Shown here piece after piece: positions 9,758 through 17,945 of a stretch of DNA of 50,468 nucleotides. The DNA is from Oceanospirillum sediminis (GTDB lineage: Bacteria > Pseudomonadota > Gammaproteobacteria > Pseudomonadales > Halomonadaceae): contig NZ_JACJFM010000034.1 of assembly GCF_014164585.1 (NCBI RefSeq), positions 1 through 50,468 on the forward strand, written 5' to 3'. The position numbers and the translations under genes were made by a program. Within the stretch, counting starts at the first letter, position 1. Each line of letters opens with the position of its first letter. Below the pieces are notes generated by a model that was not told the DNA's origin, searched no databases, and worked only from the letters and a program-made list of their open reading frames with translations.

Positions 9758-10855
9758 ATGTCTGACACCAGTTTCTACACGCTGAAAATTTCTGATGTTC
9801 AGCCAGAAACCGATACAGCAATCTGTGTTAGTTTCGATGTTCCTGCCGAGCTGCAGGACAAGTTTAACTTTATTCAGGGTCAATTCCTGACTCTGCGCGC
9901 TATGATTGATGGCGAAGATGTACGCCGCTCCTACTCCATCTGCTCCGGTGTGACTGATGGGCATATGCGTGTTGGCATCAAGCGTGTTAAAGGCGGTAAG
10001 TTTTCTAACTACGCAAACGACAACTTCAAACCCGGCGTTGAAGTTGAAGTTATGCCGCCTCAGGGCAGTTTCTATACGGAACTGAACCCGGAGAATGCTA
10101 AGAACTATATGTGCATCGCTGCAGGTTCTGGTATCACGCCAATGATTTCTATCATGAAATCTGTATTGGATATTGAGCCGAACAGTACCGTAACTCTGAT
10201 TTACGGTAACCAGCGAAGCAACACAGTGATGTTCAAAGATGAACTGAACTTCGTTAAAAACCGTTATATGAACCGCTTCCAGTGGATCAATATTATGGAT
10301 TACGAAGATCAGGGTGCGGATCTGCTGAATGGTCGTATCGATAACAAGAAAGGTTATCAGCTGCAGAAAAGCGGCCTGATTAATATCAAGAACACCGATG
10401 AAGCTTTCATCTGTGGTCCTGAAGCGATGATGTCTGAAGTATCGCGCGGCTTCCGCATGGAAGGTCTGAGTGATGATCAGATCCATTACGAACTGTTCTC
10501 CAGCTCCTCTGCTGACTCTGAAGAAGCGCTGAAGCGTGCACAACAGCGTGTGGCAGAATATGGCGAAGAGAAAACCAGTAAAGTAACCGTTATTTCCGAT
10601 GGGCGTGCGGTTTCTTTCGATCTGGCTACCGTAGGTGAAAACATCCTGGATGCAGGTATCGAAAACGGTATGGATCTGCCTTACTCCTGTAAAGGCGGTG
10701 TCTGCTCTACCTGTAAGTGTAAGCTGACTAAAGGTCAGGTTGAGATGGATATTTCTCACGGCCTGGAACAGCATGAAATTGATGCGGGTTATGTACTGAG
10801 CTGTCAGGCACACCCGATCACTGACGAAGTGGTTCTCGACTTCGATCAGCGATAA
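9758..10855 (+). CDS. paaE: 1,2-phenylacetyl-CoA epoxidase subunit PaaE (reductase)
   Basis: Electron-transfer subunit that passes electrons from NADPH through FAD and a 2Fe-2S cluster to PaaA. The 365-aa protein has the ferredoxin-reductase order: FAD motif RRSYS (56-60), nucleotide-binding GSGITP (123-128), CGPEAMM (219-225), and a C-terminal plant-type ferredoxin with Cys311, Cys316, Cys319 and Cys349. AGGTGA lies six bases before the ATG. Last gene of the local paa run. The CoA ligase, isomerase, ring hydrolase and beta-oxidation genes (paaK, G, Z, F, H, J) are not in the window. Confidence 0.96.
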   Translation: MSDTSFYTLKISDVQPETDTAICVSFDVPAELQDKFNFIQGQFLTLRAMIDGEDVRRSYSICSGVTDGHMRVGIKRVKGGKFSNYANDNFKPGVEVEVMPPQGSFYTELNPENAKNYMCIAAGSGITPMISIMKSVLDIEPNSTVTLIYGNQRSNTVMFKDELNFVKNRYMNRFQWINIMDYEDQGADLLNGRIDNKKGYQLQKSGLINIKNTDEAFICGPEAMMSEVSRGFRMEGLSDDQIHYELFSSSSADSEEALKRAQQRVAEYGEEKTSKVTVISDGRAVSFDLATVGENILDAGIENGMDLPYSCKGGVCSTCKCKLTKGQVEMDISHGLEQHEIDAGYVLSCQAHPITDEVVLDFDQR

Positions 10856-10877
10856 TAAATGCTGTAGCCTGATCCGG

Positions 10878-10910
10878 GAGCTGGCAGTTTAAACTGTCAG
10901 CTCTTTTTTT
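10878..10910 (+). terminator. Rho-independent terminator after paaE
   Basis: GAGCTG-g-CAGTTT pairs with AAACTG-t-CAGCTC, a nearly continuous 12-bp stem with one mismatch, followed directly by seven T residues. It ends the paa operon. Confidence 0.9.
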
Positions 10911-11134
10911 ACCCCCACAATAAGTGATTGAACAGAAGTGCATCTGTCGGTGGTGTTGCTTGCAGCCACATACTGAAAATGCAGGGGGATTTTTGCATAG
11001 CAATGTGAAAACCTGTAATCGAGTGTAATAGAGATGTAATTGAATATCAGCCATTATTGTCTGTATAAGAAATTCATTTTATTTCCTGATACTTATGCGC
11101 AATGGACCTGCCTGTTTTAGAGTGGAGTTCATTT

Positions 11135-11563
11135 ATGGTTACCAATCCTGTTCTGACCTTATCTGTACTTAGCCAGAATGATCCGGGCACACGATATTCT
11201 TCCCGCCTGACCTGCAGTTTACTGAATTACAATGGTGGCTTTCTGGCTGATGGCTCATCAGCTACTGACATCTCAATCCCTGTTACAGATATCTCTCCTG
11301 ACAGTAAAGCCAGCTGGTTTCTGCTGCCAGAAGATGATATTCACCAGACATCCATTACTCTGGTGATATCCTGCCCGGATGATCCAACATATCCAGCCTG
11401 CCCTATCATTGTCAGAGGGTCAGATATCCTTAAGCAACTTGATTGTAATAGCAGCAAAACGAAGGTTTATCAAAGAGGCGCTTATGGGATTACGGGCCAT
11501 GCGGAAGTTAGCGAACGAGGTCCTGTTTTTGTGATTACAGCAGGTATCTATAATCCTCATTAA
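11135..11563 (+). CDS. Hypothetical protein, 142 aa
   Basis: I do not recognise this protein. I start at the ATG at 11135 because GGAG lies seven bases before it; an earlier in-frame ATG at 11102 has no such site. The product is Ser/Thr-rich with four or five Cys (LTCSLLNYNGG, VISCPDDPTYPACP, LDCNSSK) and ends in a short hydrophobic FVITAGIYNPH. It has no clear signal peptide or membrane span. It stands alone between the paa terminator and an inverted repeat. Confidence 0.6.
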   Translation: MVTNPVLTLSVLSQNDPGTRYSSRLTCSLLNYNGGFLADGSSATDISIPVTDISPDSKASWFLLPEDDIHQTSITLVISCPDDPTYPACPIIVRGSDILKQLDCNSSKTKVYQRGAYGITGHAEVSERGPVFVITAGIYNPH

Positions 11564-11846
11564 AACAAACAGCCTCTGACATCACCTCCGGCAACCCACT
11601 TATATCAAACAGGGTCAGTCCTTATGTTGGTCACTTATTCTGAACATAAGGACTGGATCAGAGGCTCGTTTACACGGGACGTGCTTCTTGCACTGACCGG
11701 CAATGTCGTCTTATTCGTCAAGACAACAACTCCCAGAGTGCTTCAGAACAGAGAGCGCAACAGACCTGGTAGTCATGGAACAGCGAAGACTCAGGCTATC
11801 ATTGTATGTTAACAGTATCAGATGCTCAGCCAACGGATGACTTACA
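11564..11846. repeat. Intergenic region with a 13-bp perfect inverted repeat
   Basis: CAGTCCTTATGTT (11616-11628) and AACATAAGGACTG (11643-11655) are perfect inverted arms around a 14-base loop. No U-run follows, so it is not a standard terminator; it may be an operator or an RNA hairpin. The small frame at 11624-11812 begins inside the left arm, has no ribosome site and looks like no protein I know, so I do not call it a gene. Confidence 0.5.
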
Positions 11847-12533
11847 ATGACACAGCGAGTACTGCACTTTTATTTTGATTATCTTTCTCCCTACGCCTTC
11901 TTCAGCTGGCGGGAACTCAGCAGTTTATGCAAGAGCTACAATCTGCAACTGGAATCACACCCCGTAGTATTTGGTAAACTGCTGGATCACTGGGGGCAGC
12001 TGGGACCAGCGGAAATTCCACCTAAAAAAGCAGCGTTGTATCGATTTTGTTATCGTTATGCACAACTGAATCAGTTTATCTTCAATCCTCCGGCAAGCCA
12101 CCCCTTTAACCCTTTGCCAGCTCTGCGCTTATCGCTACCTCAGGTTGCAAAAAACAGGCAACACGATGTCATTGACGCTATCTTTAATGCCGGATGGACT
12201 CAGGGTGCAGACCTGGCTTCTGAAGTACAACTCAAGTCAATACTGGATAACATCGACCTGAATGGAACTGAGTTATTAGCGCGAACTCAACGGAACGATG
12301 TCAAACAGATGCTCCATGATGAAACCCGGCAGGCTATTGAATCCGGAGTGTTTGGCGTACCCACATTTATTCTCGATGGAGAACTTTTCTGGGGACATGA
12401 TCAGTTGCCACACCTGGAGGTTTTCCTGCGAGGTAATGACCCGCTGAATACTGATGCCGTTGATGAAATGCTGGCCCGACACAGAGGGATTGATCGTAAA
12501 AAATTCAACCAGACTAAGCCTGCAGAGGACTGA
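11847..12533 (+). CDS. DsbA-like 2-hydroxychromene-2-carboxylate isomerase family protein
   Basis: 228-aa thioredoxin-fold protein of the HCCA isomerase/GST-kappa group. The N-terminal motif FYFDYLSPYAFFSW holds the family's SPY (Ser14), which replaces the CxxC of DsbA. The C-terminal GVFGVPTFILDGELFWGHDQ contains the cis-proline loop and the WGHDQ end typical of NahD-like enzymes. These use glutathione to isomerise ring-cleavage products of aromatics. The substrate here is unknown; the paa operon nearby is only suggestive. Confidence 0.88.
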   Translation: MTQRVLHFYFDYLSPYAFFSWRELSSLCKSYNLQLESHPVVFGKLLDHWGQLGPAEIPPKKAALYRFCYRYAQLNQFIFNPPASHPFNPLPALRLSLPQVAKNRQHDVIDAIFNAGWTQGADLASEVQLKSILDNIDLNGTELLARTQRNDVKQMLHDETRQAIESGVFGVPTFILDGELFWGHDQLPHLEVFLRGNDPLNTDAVDEMLARHRGIDRKKFNQTKPAED

Positions 12534-12616
12534 ATTCATGGATCAGCAACCCGCTTCAGTCCGACAAACACGGTTTTTATTTGCAGATAACAGAGACTGA
12601 AGATGAGATAAAAAGA

Positions 12617-12862
12617 CTAGCGGGTCTGTTGCTCCATTTCCTGAATCGAATAACTGATTTCTTCCGATTTTTCATTAAACAGAGCCAGTGCATCTGCCAG
12701 GCCCTGATTATAAAAATGAGGTCCAATCTCTTTTGCAAAAAAATCCGTCAGAAACTCGGCTTCAAAGCCACCAATGTCCTGATCCAGCTCATCATTAAAG
12801 TATTGCTTGATCCTGCTGACAATTTGTTCCATTTCATCTTTTGAGAACTTAATTTCGCTCAT
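12617..12862 (-). CDS. DUF2164 family protein
   Basis: 81-aa acidic protein that matches DUF2164: an opening KFSKDEMEQIVSRIKQYF, then DELDQDIGGFEAEFLTDFFA, then IGPHFYNQGLADA. No function is established for the family. The ATG at 12862 is preferred over a GTG at 12877, because AGGGA lies six bases upstream of the ATG. It lies 49 bases downstream of the Crp-like regulator on the same strand. Confidence 0.87.
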   Translation of the reverse strand: MSEIKFSKDEMEQIVSRIKQYFNDELDQDIGGFEAEFLTDFFAKEIGPHFYNQGLADALALFNEKSEEISYSIQEMEQQTR

Positions 12863-12911
12863 AACTTTCCCTGACACAGGTTGTGATGGTGGGTATACAG
12901 TAGCTTGTCGC

Positions 12912-13508
12912 TTAACCTGCTTTCAATCTGTGACGAATCCGGCTAAGGGCCACGGGCGTTACCCCAATGTAAGATGCTATAAATTGCAGTGGAATACGTT
13001 CTGCCAGTTCTGGCTGACCGGTAACAAAATCAAGATATCTCTGCTCAGCAGTATGTTTGGCCAGTGCATTCTCTCTTTCCTCCTTTCCGATAAAGAGCGC
13101 TTCCAGCATTTGAATATAAGCCCGTAAAAATACCGGGCAGGCACTCATTTGCTGGAAGAACACCTGCCATGGCCAGCTCAGCACCAGAGCATCTTCCATA
13201 ATTTCAATACCAAATAGTACCGGACATCGGCCAGCCATCGCTCGGGTTGACCCTGCCAGCCTGGGGCCCATAGCAAAAGATTGCGTAAACTCTTTACCTT
13301 CATCTGATACACTGACGTATCGGGCCAGGCCATTATGCAGGAAAAACAGATCCGGAGCCTCATCACCTTGCCGGAATAAAAAGTCACCTTTTGCAAAATG
13401 CCGCACTTCGGCTTCCTGCTTAAGAAAAGACCAATTGATCTCCATACCTTCAGGAGCAAGTCCGGCAAAATATTTTCTGAAACTTTGTTCCAGCACATTG
13501 TTTTTCAT
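12912..13508 (-). CDS. Crp/Fnr-type transcriptional regulator
   Basis: 198-aa regulator with an N-terminal cyclic-nucleotide-binding-type beta barrel (KGDFLFRQGDEAPDLFFLHN, GLARYVS) and a short C-terminal helix-turn-helix (IPLQFIASYIGVTPVALSRI). It has no Fnr-type Cys cluster, so it is probably not an oxygen sensor. The start at 13508 is chosen over the upstream extension because AGGGA precedes it and the extension is hydrophobic and uncharacteristic. Its targets may be the NAT and transporter genes just upstream on the same strand. Confidence 0.86.
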   Translation of the reverse strand: MKNNVLEQSFRKYFAGLAPEGMEINWSFLKQEAEVRHFAKGDFLFRQGDEAPDLFFLHNGLARYVSVSDEGKEFTQSFAMGPRLAGSTRAMAGRCPVLFGIEIMEDALVLSWPWQVFFQQMSACPVFLRAYIQMLEALFIGKEERENALAKHTAEQRYLDFVTGQPELAERIPLQFIASYIGVTPVALSRIRHRLKAG

Positions 13509-13685
13509 CTGAACTATCCCTGACAATGGGTGATAACAGGGAATAACATAGCGCGTTTTGATAAAGATAAAAACCACAAATAAAACAAGTTGTTAACCTG
13601 CTACTGAGGCAAAGAGCACTGGCTTCTCTGCCCTATGTTTATGGTTTTATATCGTTTCCAGAGCCAGCAGTGTTCTGCTTGTTTT

Positions 13686-14753
13686 TCAGGCTGATTTCAC
13701 GATCTGTGCTTGCCCGGAGGACGAGTGTAGTGAAGATGCTGGTTCACCGTTTCGAACCCCTTCCAGCCATCTCTCCCCCAGTCCGGAAATCAGGATAAGT
13801 GCAAATAAAATCAGTACCGTTCCTGCCCAGAATCCAACCAGGGTATACCCTGAAAGATGACCATAAAAAATATAGTCACTCAGCACTTCCGCCCAATCCT
13901 GCCATATCCGATAAATCTGCTGCCAGAAACGTTCTGAAAGCAGGCTTTCGGTAAATTTCAACACAGGAGTAAACGTAGCGACCCAGACAGGAATGGTATA
14001 AGAAAATGCCAGAATAAAACCAGCGCCTACCCGACTGACCAGCGTCTGTTGCAACAGGAATGTCATTGCAGTTGTAAAAATGGCCAGATAGATAAGCGCA
14101 CTCCAGAAAGCTGGCTGATCCCACTGTACCTCTGGCAGATCTCCGAATAACAGACTGAGAGGCAATAGCACCACGCTGCCCAGCACCACAATCAGAAAAG
14201 CGCCCTGTAGTGGCTCTGTCCGTCCACCCCATTTCTGAACAGAAACAATATGAGTGGCCAGAAAAAAACTGGCCCCCAGAAATATCAGATCACCAGACTG
14301 AAACTCCCAGCCCGACGCCTGCTGCCAGCGGCTACTGAACAGAACAATGATTGCCCCGATACTGCCCAGAATAAAACCAGATAATCGAATCAAAGAAGTT
14401 GTCTGTTTCAGCCAGAACCAGGAGACAATCACTCCGATCAGGGGCACCAGAGTGTAAATCACAGAAGTATTCAGCGCTGTCGTGGTTTGCAATGCCCAGA
14501 ACATGCCGATAAAAAAAGTGACTAGCGTCCCACTGATGATCAGATAGGGCCCGATAATTTCTTTACGCAATAACCCTGTTAAACTGCCCTTTTTACCATC
14601 CAGTAGCAGAAAAGGAAGAAAGATCATCGCTGCCAGTAAAAATCTGAGTTCAGTGGTCACCAGAGGATTAGCATAAGGTACCACCTTGCCAGAGATCATA
14701 AATGATGAGGCCATCAGCCAGGCCCATAACACCAGTAACAGATAATTTTTCAT
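13686..14753 (-). CDS. EamA/DMT-family membrane transporter
   Basis: 355-aa inner-membrane protein with about ten hydrophobic spans in two halves, as in drug/metabolite transporters. The N-terminal span includes WAWLMASSFMISGKVV and the typical PLVTTELRFLLAAMIFLP, and the first half ends with GVIVSWFWLKQTTSLIRLSG. The C-terminal half is interrupted by a hydrophilic loop (LSERFWQQIYRIWQDWAE) before the last span. It starts 35 bases after the NAT gene and is probably in the same operon, perhaps exporting an acetylated or related compound. Confidence 0.88.
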   Translation of the reverse strand: MKNYLLLVLWAWLMASSFMISGKVVPYANPLVTTELRFLLAAMIFLPFLLLDGKKGSLTGLLRKEIIGPYLIISGTLVTFFIGMFWALQTTTALNTSVIYTLVPLIGVIVSWFWLKQTTSLIRLSGFILGSIGAIIVLFSSRWQQASGWEFQSGDLIFLGASFFLATHIVSVQKWGGRTEPLQGAFLIVVLGSVVLLPLSLLFGDLPEVQWDQPAFWSALIYLAIFTTAMTFLLQQTLVSRVGAGFILAFSYTIPVWVATFTPVLKFTESLLSERFWQQIYRIWQDWAEVLSDYIFYGHLSGYTLVGFWAGTVLILFALILISGLGERWLEGVRNGEPASSLHSSSGQAQIVKSA

Positions 14754-14788
14754 GTTTCTTGCCTCATTTCGCTTTTTTGTCAGTCAGT

Positions 14789-15772
14789 TCAGTGATCCGA
14801 TTCACTTTCCTGTAACTTTGGCAGAGAGAAACGGGCAAACAGGTGCTCAGCGACCGCAATATCAGTTTCCAGTTCAAAGGTGTTATTCAACAGCTGATGC
14901 AAATGTTCTGCGCTGGTTAAACAGGTAATATCGGTCTTGTCGCCGTTAAACTCATGCAGTTCATGATTTCTAAGTGAAATCACATGAGCTTCATTTTTCT
15001 GACATACCACCAGATTATTCACAAATCCGGCTTCCGGGTAACGGTGAGAAAAGAAGTGCCCAGTCAGACAATCCGCATCGGTGTAACTCCCCAGGTCGAA
15101 ACGATACAGAGTGAAAAATTCGCCATCTTTAACAATCTGCAGATTGTATTCCCGACGAGCCGGATTTTTACGTTGCTCTTCAGTGGTTCGGGTATCCGCG
15201 AGAGTATGCAGCTGAATGCGAAAAGTCTCATTGCCAATGTGCTGAACCTTACCAGGAGTCAGCTCAACGGGATGTCTTGGGCAGTTATGACCAAAACCGG
15301 TATCAACAATGTAGTCTTTATCCCCCAGTGTCAGTAATGTAATACGATGTGTTCTGGGTACATCCTTTTCCTGATTGTACAGCACTCTGGCCAGCAACAG
15401 GCGCACAGTAAACCCCAGGTCTTTCAGCACATCAAAGCTGAGCTTATTGTGCTCAAAGCAGTAACCGCCCCGCCCCTGATCAACAATTTTGTTAAATACA
15501 GAATCTGAATCCAGTGGTAGTTCCTGTCCCAGAATGACCGCCAGATTGTTAAAGGTATACCGTTTAATATGAGCTGCCTGCATTTGCCTCAGAAAATCAA
15601 CAGACTGTCCTTTAAATACCAGCCCCAGATTTTGCAGGTAAGCCTGTGTTCTGACATGAAAAGCTCTATGACTTATCTCGACTCTATCCTTCACTGGTGA
15701 TTCCTCCTGAATATGATTTCCGGCCTGGTTCAGGCTGTTTATAACGCTTACAGATGCTGCCTGCTGGTTCAT
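14789..15772 (-). CDS. Arylamine N-acetyltransferase (NAT)
   Basis: Transfers acetyl from acetyl-CoA to arylamines, hydrazines and similar amines. The catalytic triad is visible: Cys105 in GRGGYCFEHN, His142 in RTHRITLL and Asp157 in YIVDTGFG. The 327-aa length is longer than the usual ~280, mainly from a Gln/Asn-rich N-terminal extension of about 40 residues. The true start could therefore lie further in, although no better ribosome site decides it. It leads a likely two-gene operon with the EamA transporter. Confidence 0.9.
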   Translation of the reverse strand: MNQQAASVSVINSLNQAGNHIQEESPVKDRVEISHRAFHVRTQAYLQNLGLVFKGQSVDFLRQMQAAHIKRYTFNNLAVILGQELPLDSDSVFNKIVDQGRGGYCFEHNKLSFDVLKDLGFTVRLLLARVLYNQEKDVPRTHRITLLTLGDKDYIVDTGFGHNCPRHPVELTPGKVQHIGNETFRIQLHTLADTRTTEEQRKNPARREYNLQIVKDGEFFTLYRFDLGSYTDADCLTGHFFSHRYPEAGFVNNLVVCQKNEAHVISLRNHELHEFNGDKTDITCLTSAEHLHQLLNNTFELETDIAVAEHLFARFSLPKLQESESDH

Positions 15773-16290
15773 GATATTTACCCTCCATCAGAATATATAT
15801 CCAGTGTACAGACCTGCCGTCTGGTAATAATTAACCAGGGTTAAGTGAAAATGATTTCCCTGCCAGTCGTTCCGCAAGACACTATTAATCAAACCAATAC
15901 TTTGTATCTTTTTGTGCATCAGATTGCTCAAAAAAAGTACAAAAAGATAAATAAATGCTCATTTATTGTGCAATTACCTTATCGTAAACTTCGTTTCCTA
16001 TAGGAAATAATTTTCAAAAACAATAGCTTACAATTACTATTAAAAAATATAATAATACAACTCAATTGCTAAAGTAATACCGATTTGTCAGGTTTAATAT
16101 GACCTTCGTATAGTGATTTGGCGCTAAAACAGCGGTTGCAATAATCCCGCTGAAAGTGTGACAACGTGGCTCTTATGACACTGAGCGTTATTAAGTTGAC
16201 ACGGCAGGCACTGGATTGAGAGTGCATATTGAGTCCAGTAATCAGAATTGATTCTGTATAAAACAACAAATAGAACAAGAGGACACAGCA
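15773..16290. promoter_or_regulatory. Divergent intergenic region between NAT and the ethanolamine permease
   Basis: 518 AT-rich bases without a gene that must hold promoters for both divergent genes. A 7-bp inverted repeat AATAAAT-gctc-ATTTATT at 15950-15967 is a possible operator. I cannot assign -10 and -35 boxes with confidence. ACAAGAGGACACAGCA just before 16291 contains the ribosome site of the permease. Confidence 0.45.
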
Positions 16291-17721
16291 ATGACAGATA
16301 CAAACAGCTCTGTCGAGTTTGAAAAAGTGTCCAGCGACTACCTTGAACAGCGTCAGCTGAAAAAAGGTGCCGTTGGCTGGATACTGCTGGCAAGTCTTGG
16401 GGTTTCCTATGTGATTTCAGGCGACTTCGCTGGCTGGAACTTTGGTCTTGAGCAGGGTGGCTTCGGCGGTATGCTGATTGCAACCATTGCTATGGCTATC
16501 ATGTATACCTTTAAAGTACTGACTCTGGCAGAACTTTCTTCCTCATTACCAACCGCTGGTGGTGGTTACTCCTTTGCCCGTCGTGCTATGGGGCCTTGGG
16601 GAGGCTACCTGACCGGTACCGCTATTCTACTGGAATACGCGATTGCTCCGGCTGCGATTGCGATCTTTATTGGCGGTTATGTCAACGAACTGTTCGGTAT
16701 TGACGGTCCGATTGTATACGCTGCTTTTTATGCGGTATTTGTAGGTATCCATCTGTGGGGTGCTGGTGAAGCACTGAAAATTATGATGGTGATTACAGCC
16801 ATCGCGGCCGCGGCCCTGCTGGTCTTTATTTTTGGTGCGATTCCACACTTTGACAGTGCTAACCTGTTTGATATTGCTGTGAACAGCGAAGCAGCAGGAG
16901 CCAGCACTTTCCTTCCTGAAGGTTATATCGGTATCTGGGCTGCTCTGCCATTTGCAATGTGGCTGTTCCTGGCGGTAGAGGGGGTTCCTCTGGCAGCAGA
17001 AGAAACTGAAAACCCGGCAAGAGATATGCCTCGTGGCATCATTACCGCCATGATTATCCTGCTGATCTTTGGTACTGGCGTACTCTTCCTGGCGCCGGGT
17101 ATCGCAGGTGCAGAAGCGATGAAAGCGCATGGCGCGCCTCTGGTAGGTGCTCTGCAAGCCGTATACGGTGAAGACTCCACCGCAGCAACGTTTGTTAACC
17201 TGGTAGGACTGGCAGGCCTGATTGCGTCATTCTTCTCGATCATCTACGCCTACTCTCGTCAGGTCTTTGCATTATCCCGCGCAGGTTACATTCCACGCTT
17301 CCTGTCAGTGACCAGCAAGAATAAAGTACCCACAATGGCACTGATTATTCCGGGTATCATCGGTTTCCTGCTGTCACTGACCGGTGAAGGTGATCTGATG
17401 ATCACTATGGCGGTATTCGGTGCAACCATCTCTTACGCCATGATGACGCTGTCACACATTCTGCTGCGTAAGAGCGAACCGGATCTGGAGCGCCCGTATA
17501 AAACACCTGGTGGTACTTTTACCTCTGGTGTGGCCTTCATTCTGTCGATCATTGCCTTCGCATCAACCTTTGTCGTGAGTCAGGAAGCTGCGATGTGGAG
17601 TGCTCTCTTCTACGCAGTAATGGTCGCCTGGTTCGCCTTCTACAGTCGACACCATATTGTGGCACAGGCTCCTGAAGAAGAGTTTGAAGCGATTGCTAAA
17701 GCGGAGGCAGAGCTGAACTGA
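16291..17721 (+). CDS. eat: Ethanolamine permease, APC superfamily
   Basis: 476-aa transporter with about twelve membrane spans. It begins with a cytoplasmic tail, then LASLGVSYVISGDFAGWNFG and the amino-acid-permease block AELSSSLPTAGGGYSFARRA, followed by MGPWGGYLTGTAILLEYAIA. These features fit the ethanolamine permease subfamily rather than general amino-acid permeases. It heads a plus-strand cluster whose enzymes fit stepwise breakdown of an imported amino alcohol. Family assignment is strong; the substrate is supported by family and context, not proven. Confidence 0.87.
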   Translation: MTDTNSSVEFEKVSSDYLEQRQLKKGAVGWILLASLGVSYVISGDFAGWNFGLEQGGFGGMLIATIAMAIMYTFKVLTLAELSSSLPTAGGGYSFARRAMGPWGGYLTGTAILLEYAIAPAAIAIFIGGYVNELFGIDGPIVYAAFYAVFVGIHLWGAGEALKIMMVITAIAAAALLVFIFGAIPHFDSANLFDIAVNSEAAGASTFLPEGYIGIWAALPFAMWLFLAVEGVPLAAEETENPARDMPRGIITAMIILLIFGTGVLFLAPGIAGAEAMKAHGAPLVGALQAVYGEDSTAATFVNLVGLAGLIASFFSIIYAYSRQVFALSRAGYIPRFLSVTSKNKVPTMALIIPGIIGFLLSLTGEGDLMITMAVFGATISYAMMTLSHILLRKSEPDLERPYKTPGGTFTSGVAFILSIIAFASTFVVSQEAAMWSALFYAVMVAWFAFYSRHHIVAQAPEEEFEAIAKAEAELN

Positions 17722-17730
17722 TCAGGACAC

Positions 17731-17784
17731 GAATCAGCGCTCTTAACAGAGCCGATTCGGGAGTAGCCTGACACGGGCTACTCC
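17731..17784 (+). other. Two hairpins between permease and ligase genes
   Basis: GAATC...GATTC encloses GCTC...GAGC (17731-17758). It is followed by a perfect 9-bp stem, GGAGTAGCC-tgacacg-GGCTACTCC (17760-17784). No U-run follows, so they may be mRNA-stabilising or processing structures rather than full terminators. They could lower expression of the downstream genes relative to the permease. Confidence 0.5.
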
Positions 17785-17945
17785 AATCCTGAAACGACAA
17801 ATAAGTGAATAGAATTAAAAGAATATAAGAATTGCTTGAGGTAAATTGATTCATAGAGTGGATTTACCTGAACCGACTTTTTACCAGGAACTACAGACAC
17901 TTAACTCCTGTAGATATAAGAATACAAGAACAAAAGGGCAACAAC

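Noticed and set aside
9734-10813. 359-aa minus-strand open frame
   Set aside because: It lies wholly opposite paaE, which has clear flavin and ferredoxin motifs. The antisense product has no family features.
11624-11812. 62-aa plus-strand open frame
   Set aside because: Begins inside an inverted repeat, has no ribosome site, and its composition is not protein-like.
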